This document shows positions 11,853 to 25,054 of a DNA stretch of 64,000 nt, piece by piece. Source of the DNA: Osmia lignaria lignaria (Eukaryota; Arthropoda; Insecta; Hymenoptera; Megachilidae); NCBI RefSeq assembly GCF_051020975.1, contig NW_027478158.1:4650001-4714000 (forward strand), read 5' to 3'. Below the pieces are notes generated by a model, which had not been told where the DNA came from, made no database searches, and worked only from the letters and a program-made list of their open reading frames with translations. How positions within the stretch are numbered: position 1 is the stretch's first letter; each line of letters begins with the position of its first letter. Both the position numbers and the translations under genes were made by a program.

Positions 11853-13140
11853 TTGCAGATTCAGCTCAAAGGAACTGGCCTGACGGACATATTTCGAGAT
11901 ATTTCTTCTTCTTGTTGTTCTTCCTCTGCACAGCTAAGCTGGAAGTGGCATTTGCAGCTCGCAATAGTGCAGAGTTATCTCAAAGAAAGGGGCCACGGTG
12001 TTTCTGTATCTCTATTATGTTGGTGCGGCTTCGGAGCTTTTAAATATCTTGATATATCTCGAGAACTACGCATCTGATCAAAAAATATCATCGAACATAA
12101 AAAGTAGGAAACTTAATTCTCTACAAAAAAGGTCTCTTAACATTTTGCCATAGCTCGTTTCGTTTCCGAGATATTGGCAGATTTATCTCAAGGGAAGGGG
12201 CCTGACGGACATATTTCGAGATATTTCTTCTTCTTGTTGTTCTTCTTCTGCACAGCTAAGCTGGCAGTGGCATTTACAGCTCGCAATAGTGCAGAGTTAT
12301 CTCAAAGAAAGGGGCCACGGTGTTTCTGTATCTCTATTATGTTGGTGTGGCTTCGGAACTTTTAAATATCTTGATATATCTCGAGAACTACGCATCTGAT
12401 CAAAAAATATCATAGAACATAAATTGTAGGAAACATAATTCTCTACAAAAAAGGTCTCTTAACATTTTGCCATAGCTCGCTTCGTTTCCGAGATATTTGC
12501 AGATTTATCACAAGGGAAGGGGCCTGACGGACATATTTCGAGATATATCTTCTTCTTGTTGTTCTTCCTGTGCACAGCTAAGCTGGAAGTGGCATTTGCG
12601 GCTCGCACTAGTGCAGACTTATCTCAAAGAAAGGGGCCACGGTGTTTCTGTATCCATATTATGTTGGTGCGGCTTCGGAACTTTTAAATATCTCGATATA
12701 TCTCGAAAACTACGCTTCTGATCAAAAAATATCATAGAACATAAATTGTAGGAAACATAATTCTCTACAAAAAATGTCCCTTAACATTTTGCCATAGATC
12801 GCTTCGTTTCCGAGATATTTGCAGATTCAGCTCAAAGGAACTGGCCTGACGGACATATTTCGAGATATTTCTTCTTCTTGTTGTTCTTCCTCTGCACAGC
12901 TAAGCTGGAAGTGGCATTTGCAGCTCGCAATAGTGCAGAGTTATCTCAAAGAAAGGGGCCACGGTGTTTCTGTATCTCTATTATGTTGGTGCGGCTTCGG
13001 AGCTTTTAAATATCTTGATATATCTCGAGAACTACGCATCTGATCAAAAAATATCATCGAACATAAAAAGTAGGAAACTTAATTCTCTACAAAAAAGGTC
13101 TCTTAACATTTTGCCATAGCTCGCTTCGTTTCCGAGATAT
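11853..13140 (+). repeat. T-Q-H'-T block, copy 1 of an 11-monomer shift
   Basis: The order is T with CGGAGCTTTTAAA, Q-like with GATATTGGCAG, H with CCTGTGCACAG, then T. The same order and marks return at 15395-16682, 3,542 bp (11 monomers) away. Confidence 0.87.
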
Positions 13141-15072
13141 TTGCAGATTTATCACAAGGGAAGGGGCCTGACGGACATATTTCGAGATATTTCTTCTTCT
13201 TGTTGTTCTTCTTCTGCACAGCTAAGCTGGAAGTGGCATTTGCGGCTCGCACTAGTGCAGAGTTATCTCAAAGAAAGGGGCCACGGTGTTTCTGTATCCC
13301 TATTATGTTGGTGCGGCTTCGGAACTTTTAAATATCTCGATATATCTCGAAAACTACACTTCTGATCAAAAAATATCATAGAACATAAATTGTAGGAAAC
13401 ATAATTCTCTACAAAAAAGGTCTCTTAACATTTTGCCATAGCTCGCTTCGTTTCCGAGATATTTGCAGATATATCTCAAGGGAAGGGGCCTGACGGACAT
13501 ATTTCGAGATATTTCTTCTTCTTGTTGTTCTTCTTCTGCACAGCTAAGCTGGCAGTGGCATTTACAGCTCGCAATAGTGCAGAGTTATCTCAAAGAAAGG
13601 GGCCACGGTGTTTCTGTATCTCTATTATGTTGGTGTGGCTTCGGAACTTTTAAATATCTTGATATATCTCGAGAACTACGCATCTGATCAAAAAATATCA
13701 TAGAACATAAATTGTAGGAAACATAATTCTCTACAAAAAAGGTCTCTTAACATTTTGCCATAGCTCGCTTCGTTTCCGAGATATTTGCAGATTTATCACA
13801 AGGGAAGGGGCCTGACGGACATATTTCGAGATATATCTTCTTCTTGTTGTTCTTCCTGTGCACAGCTAAGCTGGAAGTGGCATTTGCGGCTCGCACTAGT
13901 GCAGACTTATCTCAAAGAAAGGGGCCACGGTGTTTCTGTATCCATATTATGTTGGTGCGGCTTCGGAACTTTTAAATATCTCGATATATCTCGAAAACTA
14001 CGCTTCTGATCAAAAAATATCATAGAACATAAATTGTAGGAAACATAATTCTCTACAAAAAATGTCCCTTAACATTTTGCCATAGATCGCTTCGTTTCCG
14101 AGATATTTGCAGATTCAGCTCAAAGGAACTGGCCTGACGGACATATTTCGAGATATTTCTTCTTCTTGTTGTTCTTCCTCTGCACAGCTAAGCTGGAAGT
14201 GGCATTTGCAGCTCGCAATAGTGCAGAGTTATCTCAAAGAAAGGGGCCACGGTGTTTCTGTATCTCTATTATGTTGGTGCGGCTTCGGAGCTTTTAAATA
14301 TCTTGATATATCTCGAGAACTACGCATCTGATCAAAAAATATCATCGAACATAAAAAGTAGGAAACTTAATTCTCTACAAAAAAGGTCTCTTAACATTTT
14401 GCCATAGCTCGCTTCGTTTCCGAGATATTTGCAGATTTATCACAAGGGAAGGGGCCTGACGGACATATTTCGAGATATTTCTTCTTCTTGTTGTTCTTCT
14501 TCTGCACAGCTAAGCTGGAAGTGGCATTTGCGGCTCGCACTAGTGCAGAGTTATCTCAAAGAAAGGGGCCACGGTGTTTCTGTATCCCTATTATGTTGGT
14601 GCGGCTTCGGAACTTTTAAATATCTCGATATATCTCGAAAACTACACTTCTGATCAAAAAATATCATAGAACATAAATTGTAGGAAACATAATTCTCTAC
14701 AAAAAAGGTCTCTTAACATTTTGCCATAGCTCGCTTCGTTTCCGAGATATTTGCAGATATATCTCAAGGGAAGGGGCCTGACGGACATATTTCGAGATAT
14801 TTCTTCTTCTTGTTGTTCTTCTTCTGCACAGCTAAGCTGGAAGTGGCATTTACAGCTCGCAATAGTGCAGAGTTATCTCAAAGAAAGGGGCCACGGTGTT
14901 TCTGTATCTCTATTATGTTGGTGTGGCTTCGGAACTTTTAAATATCTTGATATATCTCGAGAACTACGCATCTGATCAAAAAATATCACAGAACATAAAT
15001 TGTAGGAAACATAATTCTCTACAAAAAAGGTCTCTTAACATTTTGCCATAGCTCGCTTCGTTTCCGAGATAT
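12497..15072 (+). repeat. Tandem four-monomer duplication, 2 x 1288 bp
   Basis: Monomers at 12497-13784 and 13785-15072 have the same order: H with CCTGTGCACAG, T with CGGAGCTTTT, H with AACTACACTTC, then a Q-type slot. The AACTACACTTC mark is seen only at about 13353 and 14641. The last slot is CTGGCAGTGG in the first copy and CTGGAAGTGG in the second. The copies are adjacent, as expected from one unequal exchange. Confidence 0.9.
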
Positions 15073-15394
15073 TTGCAGATTTATCACAAGGGAAGGGGCC
15101 TGACGGACATATTTCGAGATATTTCTTCTTCTTGTTGTTCTTCTTCTGCACAGCTAAGCTGGAAGTGGCATTTGCGGCTCGCACTAGTGCAGAGTTATCT
15201 CAAAGAAAGGGGCCACGGTGTTTCTGTATCCCTATTATGTTGGTGCGGCTTCGGAACTTTTAAATATCTCGATATATCTCGAAAACTACGCTTCTGATCA
15301 AAAAATATCATAGAACATAAATTGTAGGAAACATAATTCTCTACAAAAAACGTCTCTTAACATTTTGCCATAGATCGCTTCGTTTCCGAGATAT

Positions 15395-16682
15395 TTGCAG
15401 ATTCAGCTCAAAGGAACTGGCCTGACGGACATATTTCGAGATATTTCTTCTTCTTGTTGTTCTTCCTCTGCACAGCTAAGCTGGAAGTGGCATTTGCAGC
15501 TCGCAATAGTGCAGAGTTATCTCAAAGAAAGGGGCCACGGTGTTTCTGTATCTCTATTATGTTGGTGCGGCTTCGGAGCTTTTAAATATCTTGATATATC
15601 TCGAGAACTACGCATCTGATCAAAAAATATCATCGAACATAAAAAGTAGGAAACTTAATTCTCTACAAAAAAGGTCTCTTAACATTTTGCCATAGCTCGT
15701 TTCGTTTCCGAGATATTGGCAGATTTATCTCAAGGGAAGGGGCCTGACGGACATATTTCGAGATATTTCTTCTTCTTGTTGTTCTTCTTCTGCACAGCTA
15801 AGCTGGCAGTGGCATTTACAGCTCGCAATAGTGCAGAGTTATCTCAAAGAAAGGGGCCACGGTGTTTCTGTATCTCTATTATGTTGGTGTGGCTTCGGAA
15901 CTTTTAAATATCTTGATATATCTCGAGAACTACGCATCTGATCAAAAAATATCATAGAACATAAATTGTAGGAAACATAATTCTCTACAAAAAAGGTCTC
16001 TTAACATTTTGCCATAGCTCGCTTCGTTTCCGAGATATTTGCAGATTTATCACAAGGGAAGGGGCCTGACGGACATATTTCGAGATATATCTTCTTCTTG
16101 TTGTTCTTCCTGTGCACAGCTAAGCTGGAAGTGGCATTTGCGGCTCGCACTAGTGCAGACTTATCTCAAAGAAAGGGGCCACGGTGTTTCTGTATCCATA
16201 TTATGTTGGTGCGGCTTCGGAACTTTTAAATATCTCGATATATCTCGAAAACTACGCTTCTGATCAAAAAATATCATAGAACATAAATTGTAGGAAACAT
16301 AATTCTCTACAAAAAATGTCCCTTAACATTTTGCCATAGATCGCTTCGTTTCCGAGATATTTGCAGATTCAGCTCAAAGGAACTGGCCTGACGGACATAT
16401 TTCGAGATATTTCTTCTTCTTGTTGTTCTTCCTCTGCACAGCTAAGCTGGAAGTGGCATTTGCAGCTCGCAATAGTGCAGAGTTATCTCAAAGAAAGGGG
16501 CCACGGTGTTTCTGTATCTCTATTATGTTGGTGCGGCTTCGGAACTTTTAAATATCTTGATATATCTCGAGAACTACGCATCTGATCAAAAAATATCATA
16601 GAACATAAAAAGTAGGAAACTTAATTCTCTACAAAAAAGGTCTCTTAACATTTTGCCATAGCTCGCTTCGTTTCCGAGACAT
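15395..16682 (+). repeat. T-Q-H'-T block, copy 2
   Basis: This block matches 11853-13140 unit for unit. The last T unit has the ordinary CGGAACTTTT in place of CGGAGCTTTT, and its tail is ATAGAAC instead of ATCGAAC, so the block boundary or a conversion lies within it. Confidence 0.87.
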
Positions 16683-18614
16683 TTGCAGATTTATCTCAAG
16701 GGAAGGGGCCTGACGGACATATTTCGAGATATTTCTTCTTCTTGTTGTTCTTCTTCTGCACAGCTAAGCCGGAAGTTGCATTTGCGGCTCGCACTAGTGC
16801 ACAGTTATCTCAAAGAAAGGGGCCACGGTGTTTCTGTATCTCTATTATGTTGGTGCGGCTTCGGAACTTTTAAATATCTCGATATATCTCGAAAACTACG
16901 CTTCTGATCAAAAAATATCATAGAACATAAATTGTAGGAAACATAATTCTCTACAAAAAACGTCTCTTAACATTTTGCCATAGCTCGCTTCGTTTCCGAG
17001 ATATTTGCAGATTCACCTCAAAGGAACTGGCCTGACGGACATATTTCGAGATATTTCTTCTTCTTGTTGTTCTTCCTCTGCACAGCTAAGCTGGAAGTGG
17101 CATTTGCAGCTCGCAATAGTGCAGAGTTATCTCAAAGAAAGGGGCCACGGTGTTTCTGTATCTCTATTATGTTGGTGCGGCTTCGGAACTTTTAAATATC
17201 TTGATATATCTCGAGAACTACGCATCTGATCAAAAAATATCATAGAACATAAAAAGTAGGAAACTTAATTCTCTACAAAAAAGGTCGCTTAACATTTTGC
17301 CATAGCTCGCTTCGTTTCCGAGATATTTGCAGATTTATCTCAAGGGAAGGGGCCTGACGGACATATTTCGAGATATTTCTTCTTCTTGTTGTTCTTCTTC
17401 TGCACAGCTAAGCTGGAAGTGGCATTTGCAGCTCGCACTAGTGCAGAGTTATCTCACCGAAATGGGCCACGGTGTTTCTGTATCTCTATTATGTTGGTGC
17501 GGCTTCGGAACTTTTAAATATCTCGATATATCTCGAAAACTACGCTTCTGATCAAAAAATATCATAGAACATAAATTGTAGGAAACATAATTCTCTACAA
17601 AAAAGGCCTCTTAACATTTTGCCATAGCTCGCTTCGTTTCCGAGATATTTGCAGATTTACCTCAAGGGAAGGGGCCTGACGGACATATTTCGAGATATTT
17701 CTTCTTCTTGTTGTTCTTCTTCTGCACAGCTAAGCTGGAAGTGGCATTTGCAGCTCGCAATAGTGCAGAGTTATCTCACCGAAATGGGCCACGGTGTTTC
17801 TGTATCTCTATTATGTTGGTGCGGCTTCGGAACTTTTAAATATCTCGATATATCTCGAAAACTACGCTTCTGATCAAAAAATATCATAGAACATAAATTG
17901 TAGGAAACATAATTCTCTACAAAAAAGGTCTCTTAACATTTTGCCATAGCTCGCTTCGTTTCCGAGATATTTGCAGATTTATCTCAAGGGAAGGGGCCTG
18001 ACGGACATATTTCGAGATATTTCTTCTTCTTGTTGTTCTTCTTCTGCACAGCTAAGCTGGCAGTGGCATTTACAGCTCGCAATAGTGCAGAGTTATCTCA
18101 AAGAAAGGGGCCACGGTGTTTCTGTATCTCTATTATGTTGGTGTGGCTTCGGAACTTTTAAATATCTTGATATATCTCGAGAACTACGCATCTGATCAAA
18201 GAATATCATAGAACATAAATTGTAGGAAACATAATTCTCTACAAAAAAGGTCTCTTAACATTTTGCCATAGCTCGCTTCGTTTCCGAGATATTTGCAGAT
18301 ATATCTCAAGGGAAGGGGCCTGACGGACATATTTCGAGATATTTCTTCTTCTTGTTGTTCTTCCTCTGCACAGCTAAGCTGGAAGTGGCATTTGCAGCTC
18401 GCAATAGTGCAGAGTTATCTCAAAGGAAGGGGCCACGGTGTTTCTGTATCTCTATTATGTTGGTGCGGCTTCGGAACTTTTAAATATCTTGATATATCTC
18501 GAGAACTACGCATCTGATCAAAAAATATCATAGAACATAAAAAGTAGGAAACTTAATTCTCTACAAAAAAGGTCTCTTAACATTTTGCCATAGCTCTCTT
18601 CGTTTCCGAGACAT
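16683..18614 (+). repeat. Six mixed monomers with a private adjacent pair
   Basis: Order: B with CCGGAAGTTGC, T-like with TTCACCTCAAAGG, two B-tailed units (17327 and 17649) that alone carry CTCACCGAAATGGG, a Q unit, and an A unit with CTCAAAGGAAGGGG. The shared CTCACCGAAATGGG in neighbours indicates a single-monomer duplication followed by a partial change (ACTAG in the first, AATAG in the second). Confidence 0.82.
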
Positions 18615-19580
18615 TTGCAGATTTATCTCAAGGGAAGGGGCCTGACGGACATATTTCGAGATATTTCTTCTTCTTGTTGTTCTTCTTCTGCACAGCGAAG
18701 CCGGAAGTTGCATTTGCGGCTCGCACTAGTGCACAGTTATCTCAAAGAAAGGGGCCACGGTGTTTCTGTATCTCTATTATGTTGGTGCGGCTTCGGAACT
18801 TTTAAATATCTCGATATATCTCGAAAACTACGCTTCTGATCAAAAAATATCATACAACATAAATTGTAGGAAACATAATTCTCTACAAAAAAGGTCTCTT
18901 AACATTTTGCCATAGCTCGCTTCGTTTCTGAGATATTTGCAGATTCAGCTCAAAGGAACTGGCCTGACGGACATATTTCGAGATATTTCTTCTTCTTGTT
19001 TTTCCTCCTCTGCACAGCTAAGCTGGAAGTGGCATTTGCAGCTCGCAATAGTGCAGAGTTATCTTAAAGAAAGGGGCCACGGTGTTTCTGTATCTCTATT
19101 ATGTTGGTGCGGCTTCGGAACTTTTAAATATCTTGATATATCTCGAGAACTACGCATCTGATCAAAAAATGTCATAGAACATAAAAAGTACGAAACTTAA
19201 TTCTCTACAAAAAAGGTCTCTTAACATTTTGCCATAGCTCGCTTCGTTTCCGAGATATTTGCATATTTATCTCAAGGGAAGGGGCCTGACGGACATATTT
19301 CGAGATATTTCTTCTTCTTGTTGTTCTTCTTCTGCACAGCTAAGCTGGAAGTGGCATTTGCGGCTCGCACTAGTGCAGAGTTATCTCAAAGAAAGGGGCC
19401 ACGGTGTTTCTGTATCTCTATTATGTTGGTGCGGCTTCGGAACTTTTAAATATCTCGATATATCTCGAAAACTACGCTTCTGATCAAAAAATATCATAGA
19501 ACATAAATTGCAGGAAACATAATTCTCTACAAAAAACGTCTCTTAACATTTTGCCATAGCTCGCTTCGTTTCCGAGATAT
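18615..19580 (+). repeat. Three-monomer block, copy 1 of a 7-monomer shift
   Basis: Units: B with ACAGCGAAGCCGG, T with CCTCCTCTGC and TATCTTAAAG and a tail of ATGTCATAG plus AGTACGAAAC, and B with TTGCATATTTATC. All these rare marks recur in order at 20869-21834, 2,254 bp (7 monomers) downstream. Confidence 0.88.
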
Positions 19581-20868
19581 TTGCAGATTCAGCTCAAAGG
19601 AACTGGCCTGACGGACATATTTCGAGATATTTCTTCTTCTTGTTGTTCTTCCTCTGCACAGCTAAGCTGGAAGTGGCATTTGCAGCTCGCAATAGTGCAG
19701 AGTTATCTCAAAAAAAGGGGCCACGGTGTTTCTGTATCTCTATTATGTTGGTGCGGCTTCGGAACTTTTAAATATCTTGATATATCTCGAGAACTACGCA
19801 TCTGATCGAAAAATATCATAGAACATAAAAAGTAGGAAACTTAATTCTCTACAAAAAAGGTCTCTTAACATTTTGCCATAGCTCGCTTCGTTTCCGAGAT
19901 ATTTGCAGATTTATCTCAAGGGAAGGGGCCTGACGGACATATTTCGAGATATTTCTTCTTCTTGTTGTTCTTCTTCTGCACAGCTAAGCTGGCAGTGGCA
20001 TTTACAGCTCGCAATAGTGCAGAGTTATCTCAAAGAAAGGGGCCACGGTGTTTCTGTATCTCTATTATGTTGGTGCGGCTTCGGAACTTTTAAATATCTC
20101 GATATATCTCGAGAACTACGCATCTGATCAAAAAATATCATCGAACATAAAAAGTAGGAAACTTAATTCTCTACAAAAAAGGTCTCTTAACATTTTGCCA
20201 TAGCTCGCTTCGTTTCCGAGATATTTGCAGATTTATCTCAAGGGAAGTGGCCTGACGGACATATTTCGAGATATTTCTTCTTCTTGTTGTTCTTCTTCTG
20301 CACAGCTAAGCTGGAAGTGGCATTTGCGGCTCGCACTAGTGCAGAGTTATCTCAAAGAAAGGGGCCACGGTGTTTCTGTATCCCTATTATGTTGGTGCGG
20401 CTTCGGAACTTTTAAATATCTCGATATATCTCGAAAACTACGCTTCTGATCAAAAAATATCATAGAACATAAATTGTAGCAAACACAATTCTCTACAAAA
20501 AACGTCTCTTAACATTTTGCCATAGATCGCTTCGTTTCCGAGATATTTGCAGATTCAGCTCAAAGGAACTGGCCTGACGGACATATATCGAGATATTTCT
20601 TCTTCTTGTTGTTCTTCCTCTGCACAGCTAAGCTGGAAGTGGCATTTGCAGCTCGCAATAGTGCAGAGTTATCTCAAAGAAAGGGGCCACGGTGTTTCTG
20701 TATCTCTATTATGTTGGTGCGGCTTCGGAACTTTTAAATATCTTGATATATCTCGAGAACTACGCATCTGATCAAAAAATATCATAGAACATAAAAAGTA
20801 GGAAACTTAATTCTCTACAAAAAAGGTCTCTTAACATTTTGCCATAGCTCGCTTCGTTTCCGAGACAT
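19581..20868 (+). repeat. Four monomers between shifted blocks: T, Q-like, B, T
   Basis: The unit at 20225 has GGGAAGTGGCC, TATCCCTATT and AGCAAACACAATTC. A close relative is the unit at 26987. The T unit at 20547 has GACATATATCGAG. No other feature was seen. Confidence 0.8.
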
Positions 20869-21834
20869 TTGCAGATTTATCTCAAGGGAAGGGGCCTGAC
20901 GGACATATTTCGAGATATTTCTTCTTCTTGTTGTTCTTCTTCTGCACAGCGAAGCCGGAAGTTGCATTTGCGGCTCGCACTAGTGCACAGTTATCTCAAA
21001 GAAAGGGGCCACGGTGTTTCTGTATCTCTATTATGTTGGTGCGGCTTCGGAACTTTTAAATATCTCGATATATCTCGAAAACTACGCTTCTGATCAAAAA
21101 ATATCATACAACATAAATTGTAGGAAACATAATTCTCTACAAAAAAGGTCTCTTAACATTTTGCCATAGCTCGCTTCGTTTCCGAGATATTTGCAGATTC
21201 AGCTCAAAGGAACTGGCCTGACGGACATATTTCGAGATATTTCTTCTTCTTGTTGTTCCTCCTCTGCACAGCTAAGCTGGAAGTGGCATTTGCAGCTCGC
21301 AATAGTGCAGAGTTATCTTAAAGAAAGGGGCCACGGTGTTCCTGTATCTCTATTATGTTGGTGCGGCTTCGGAACTTTTAAATATCTTGATATATCTCGA
21401 GAACTACGCATCTGATCAAAACATGTCATAGAACATAAAAAGTACGAAACTTAATTCTCTACAAAAAAGGTCTCTTAACATTTTGCCATAGCTCGCTTCG
21501 TTTCCGAGATATTTGCATATTTATCTCAAGGGAAGGGGCCTGACGGACATATTTCGAGATATTTCTTCTTCTTGTTGTTCTTCTTCTGCACAGCTAAGCT
21601 GGAAGTGGCATTTGCGGCTCGCACTAGTGCAGAGTTATCTCAAAGAAAGGGGCCACGGTGTTTCTGTATCTCTATTATGTTGGTGCGGCTTCGGAACTTT
21701 TAAATATCTCGATATACCTCGAAAACTACGCTTCTGATCAAAAAATATCATAGAACATAAAAAGTAGGAAACTTAATTCTCTACAAAAAAGGTCTCTTAA
21801 CATTTTGCCATAGCTCGCTTCGTTTCCGAGATAT
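20869..21834 (+). repeat. Three-monomer block, copy 2
   Basis: This block repeats 18615-19580 with the marks ACAGCGAAGCCGG, CCTCCTCTGC, TATCTTAAAG, ATGTCATAG, AGTACGAAAC and TTGCATATTTATC in the same slots. Private changes are GTTCCTGTATC (about 21338) and GATATACCTCG (about 21711). Confidence 0.88.
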
Positions 21835-23122
21835 TTGCAGATTTATCTCAAGGGAAGTGGCCTGACGGACATATTTCGAGATATTTCTTCTTCTTGTTGT
21901 TCTTCTTCTGCACAGCTAAGCTCGAAGCCGCATTTGCAGCTCGCAATAGTGCAGAGTTATCTCAAAGAAAGAGGCCACGGTGTTTCTGTACCTCTATTAT
22001 GTTGGTGCAGCTTCGGAACTTTTAAATATCTTGATATATCTCGAGAACTACGCATCTGATCAAAAAATATCATCGAACATAAAAAGTAGGAAACTTAATT
22101 CTCTACAAAAAAGGTCTCTTAACATTTCGCCATAGCTCGCTTCGTTTCTGAGATATTTGCAGATTTATCTCGAGGGAAGGGGCCTGACGGACATATTTCG
22201 AGATATTTCTTCTTCTTGTTGTTCTTCTTCTGCACAGCTAAGCTGGAAGTGGCATTTGCCGCTCGCACTAGTGCACAGTTATCTCAAAGAAAGGGGCCAC
22301 GGTGTTTCTGTATCTCTATTATGTTGGTGCGTCTTCGGAACTTTTAAATATCTCGATATATCTCGAAAACTACGCTTCTGATCAAAAAATATCATAGAAC
22401 ATAAATTGTAGGAAACATAATTCTCTACAAAAAACGTCTCTTAACATTTTGCCATAGCTCGCTTCGTTTCCGAGATATTTGCAGATTCAGCTCAAAGGAA
22501 CTGGCCTGACGGACATATTTCGAGATATTTCTTCTTCTTGTTGTTCTTCTTCTGCACAGCTAAGCTGGAAGTGGCATTTGCGGCTCGCACTAGTGCAGAG
22601 TTATCTCAAAGAAAGGGGCCACGGTGTTTCTGTATCTCTATTATGTTGGTGCGGCTTCGGAACTTTTAAATATCTTGATATATCTCGAGAACTACGCATC
22701 TGATCAAAAAATATCATAGAACATAAAAAGTAGGAAACTTAATTCTCTACAAAAAAGGTCTCTTAACATTTTGCCATAGCTCGCTTCGTTTCCGAGATAT
22801 TTGCAGATTCATCTCAAGGGAAGGGGCCTAACGGACATATTTCGAGATATTTCTTCTTCTTGTTGTTCCTCTTCTGCACAGCTAAGCTCGAAGCGGCATT
22901 TGCAGCTCGCAATAGTGCAGAGTTATCTCAAAGAAAGAGGCCACGGTGTTTCTGTACCTCTATTATGTTGGTGCAGCTTCGGAACTTTTAAATATCTTGA
23001 TATATCTCGAGAACTACGCATCTGATCAAAAAATATCATCGAACATAAAAAGTAGGAAACTTAATTCTCTACAAAAAAGGTCTCTTAACATTTTGCCATA
23101 GCTCGCTTCGTTTCCGAGATAT
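21835..23122 (+). repeat. Four-monomer S-rich block, copy 1
   Basis: Order: S with GGGAAGTGGCC and CGAAGCCGC, B with TATCTCGAGGG and TTTGCCGCTCGC, T with a GCGGCTCGCACTAG middle, S with CCTAACGG. The full order and marks recur at 25055-26342, 3,220 bp (10 monomers) away. Confidence 0.9.
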
Positions 23123-25054
23123 TTGCAGATTTATCTCAAGGGAAGTGGCCTGACGGACATATTTCGAGATATTTCTTCTTCTTGTTGTTCTTGTTCTGCA
23201 CAGCTAAGCTGGAAGTGGCATTTGCAGCTCGCAATAGTGCAGAGTTATCCCAAAGAAAGGGGCCACGGTGTTTCTGTATCTCTATTATGTTGGTGCGGCT
23301 TCGGAACTTTTAAATATCTTGATATATCTCGAGAACTACGCATCTGATCAAAAAATATCATACTACATAAAAAGTAGGAAACTTAATTCTCTACAAGAAA
23401 GGTCTCTAAACATTTTGCCATAGCTCGCTTCGTTTCCGAGATATTTGCAGATTTATCTGAAGGGAAGGGGCCTGACGGACATATTTCGAGATATTTCTTC
23501 TTCTTGTTGTTCTTCTTCTGCACAGCTAAGCTGGAAGTGGCATTTGCAGCTCGCAATAGTGCAGAGTTATCTCAAAGAGAGGGGCCACGGTGTTTCTGTA
23601 TCTCTATTATGTTGGTGCGGCTTCGGAACTTTTAAATATCTTGATATATCTCGAGAACTACGCATCTGATCAAAAAATATCATAGAAGATAAAAAGTAGG
23701 AAACTTAATTCTCTACAAAAAAGGTCTCTTAACATTTCGCCATAGCTCGCTTCGTTTCCGAGATATTTGCAGATTTATCTCGAGGGAAGGGGCCTGACGG
23801 ACATATTTCGAGATATTTCTTCTTCTTGTTGTTCTTCTTCTGCACAGCTAAGCTGGAAGTGGCATTTGCGGCTCGCACTAGTGCAGAGTTATCTCAAAGA
23901 AAGGGGCCACGGTGTTTCTGTATCTCTATTATGTTGGTGCGGCTTCGGAACTTTTAAATATCTCGATATATCTCGAAAACTACGCTTCTGATCAAAAAAT
24001 ATCATAGAACATAAAAGGCAGGAAACTTAATTCTCTACAAAAAAGGTCTCTTAACATTTTGTCATAGCTCGCTTCGTTTCCGAGATATTTGCAGATTTAT
24101 CTCAAGGGAAGGGGCCTAACGGACATATTTCGAGATATTTCTTCTTCTTGTTGTTCTTCTTCTGCACAGCTAAGCTCGAAGCGGCATTTGCAGCTCGCAA
24201 TAGTGCAGAGTTATCTCAAAGAAAGAGGCCACGCTGTTTCTGTACCTCTATTATGTTGGTGCAGCTTCGGAACTTTTAAATATCTTGATATATCTCGAGA
24301 ACTACGCATCTGATCAAAAAATATCATCGAACATAAAAAGTAGGAAACTTAATTCTCTACAAAAAAGGTCTCTTAACATTTTGCCATAGCTCGCTTCGTT
24401 TCCGAGATATTTGCAGATTTATCTCAAGGGAAGTGGCCTGACGGACATATTTCGAGATATTTCTTCTTCTTGTTGTTCTTCTTCTGCACAGCTAAGCTCG
24501 AAGTGGCATTTGCGGCTCGCACTAGTGCAGAGTTATCTCAAAGAAAGGGGCCACGGTGTTTCTGTATCTCTATTATGTTGGTGCGGCTTCGGAACTTTTA
24601 AATATCTTGATATATCTCGAGAACTACGCATCTGATCAAAAAATATCATAGAACATAAAAAGTAGAAAACTTAATTCTCTACAAAAAAGGTCTCTCAACA
24701 TTTTGCCATAGCTCGCTTCGTTTCCGAGATATATGCAGATTTATCTCAAGGGAAGGGGCCTGACGGACATATTTCGAGATATTTCTTCTTCTTGTTGTTC
24801 TTCTTCTGCACAGCTAAGCTCGAAGCGGCATTTGCAGCTCGCAATAGTGCAGAGTTATCTCAAAGAAAGAGGCCACGCTGTTTCTGTACCTCTATTATGT
24901 TGGTGCAGCTTCGGAACTTTTAAATATCTTGATATATCTCGAGAACTACGCATCTGACCAAAAAATATCATCGAACATAAAAAGTAGGAAACTGATTTCT
25001 CTACAAAAAAGGTCTCTTAACATTTTGCCATAGCTCGCTTCGTTTCCGAGATAT
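23123..25054 (+). repeat. Six monomers between S-rich blocks
   Basis: The stretch contains an A unit with TTCTTGTTCTGC and TATCCCAAAG, an A unit with TATCTGAAGGG, a B unit with TATCTCGAGGG, and S units with CCACGCTGTTTC (24089, 24733). At 24411 a chimera has an S-type CTCGAAG start followed by the B-type GCGGCTCGCACTAG middle and an A-type end. The pair 24411-25054 recurs at 26343-26986, 1,932 bp away. Confidence 0.83.
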
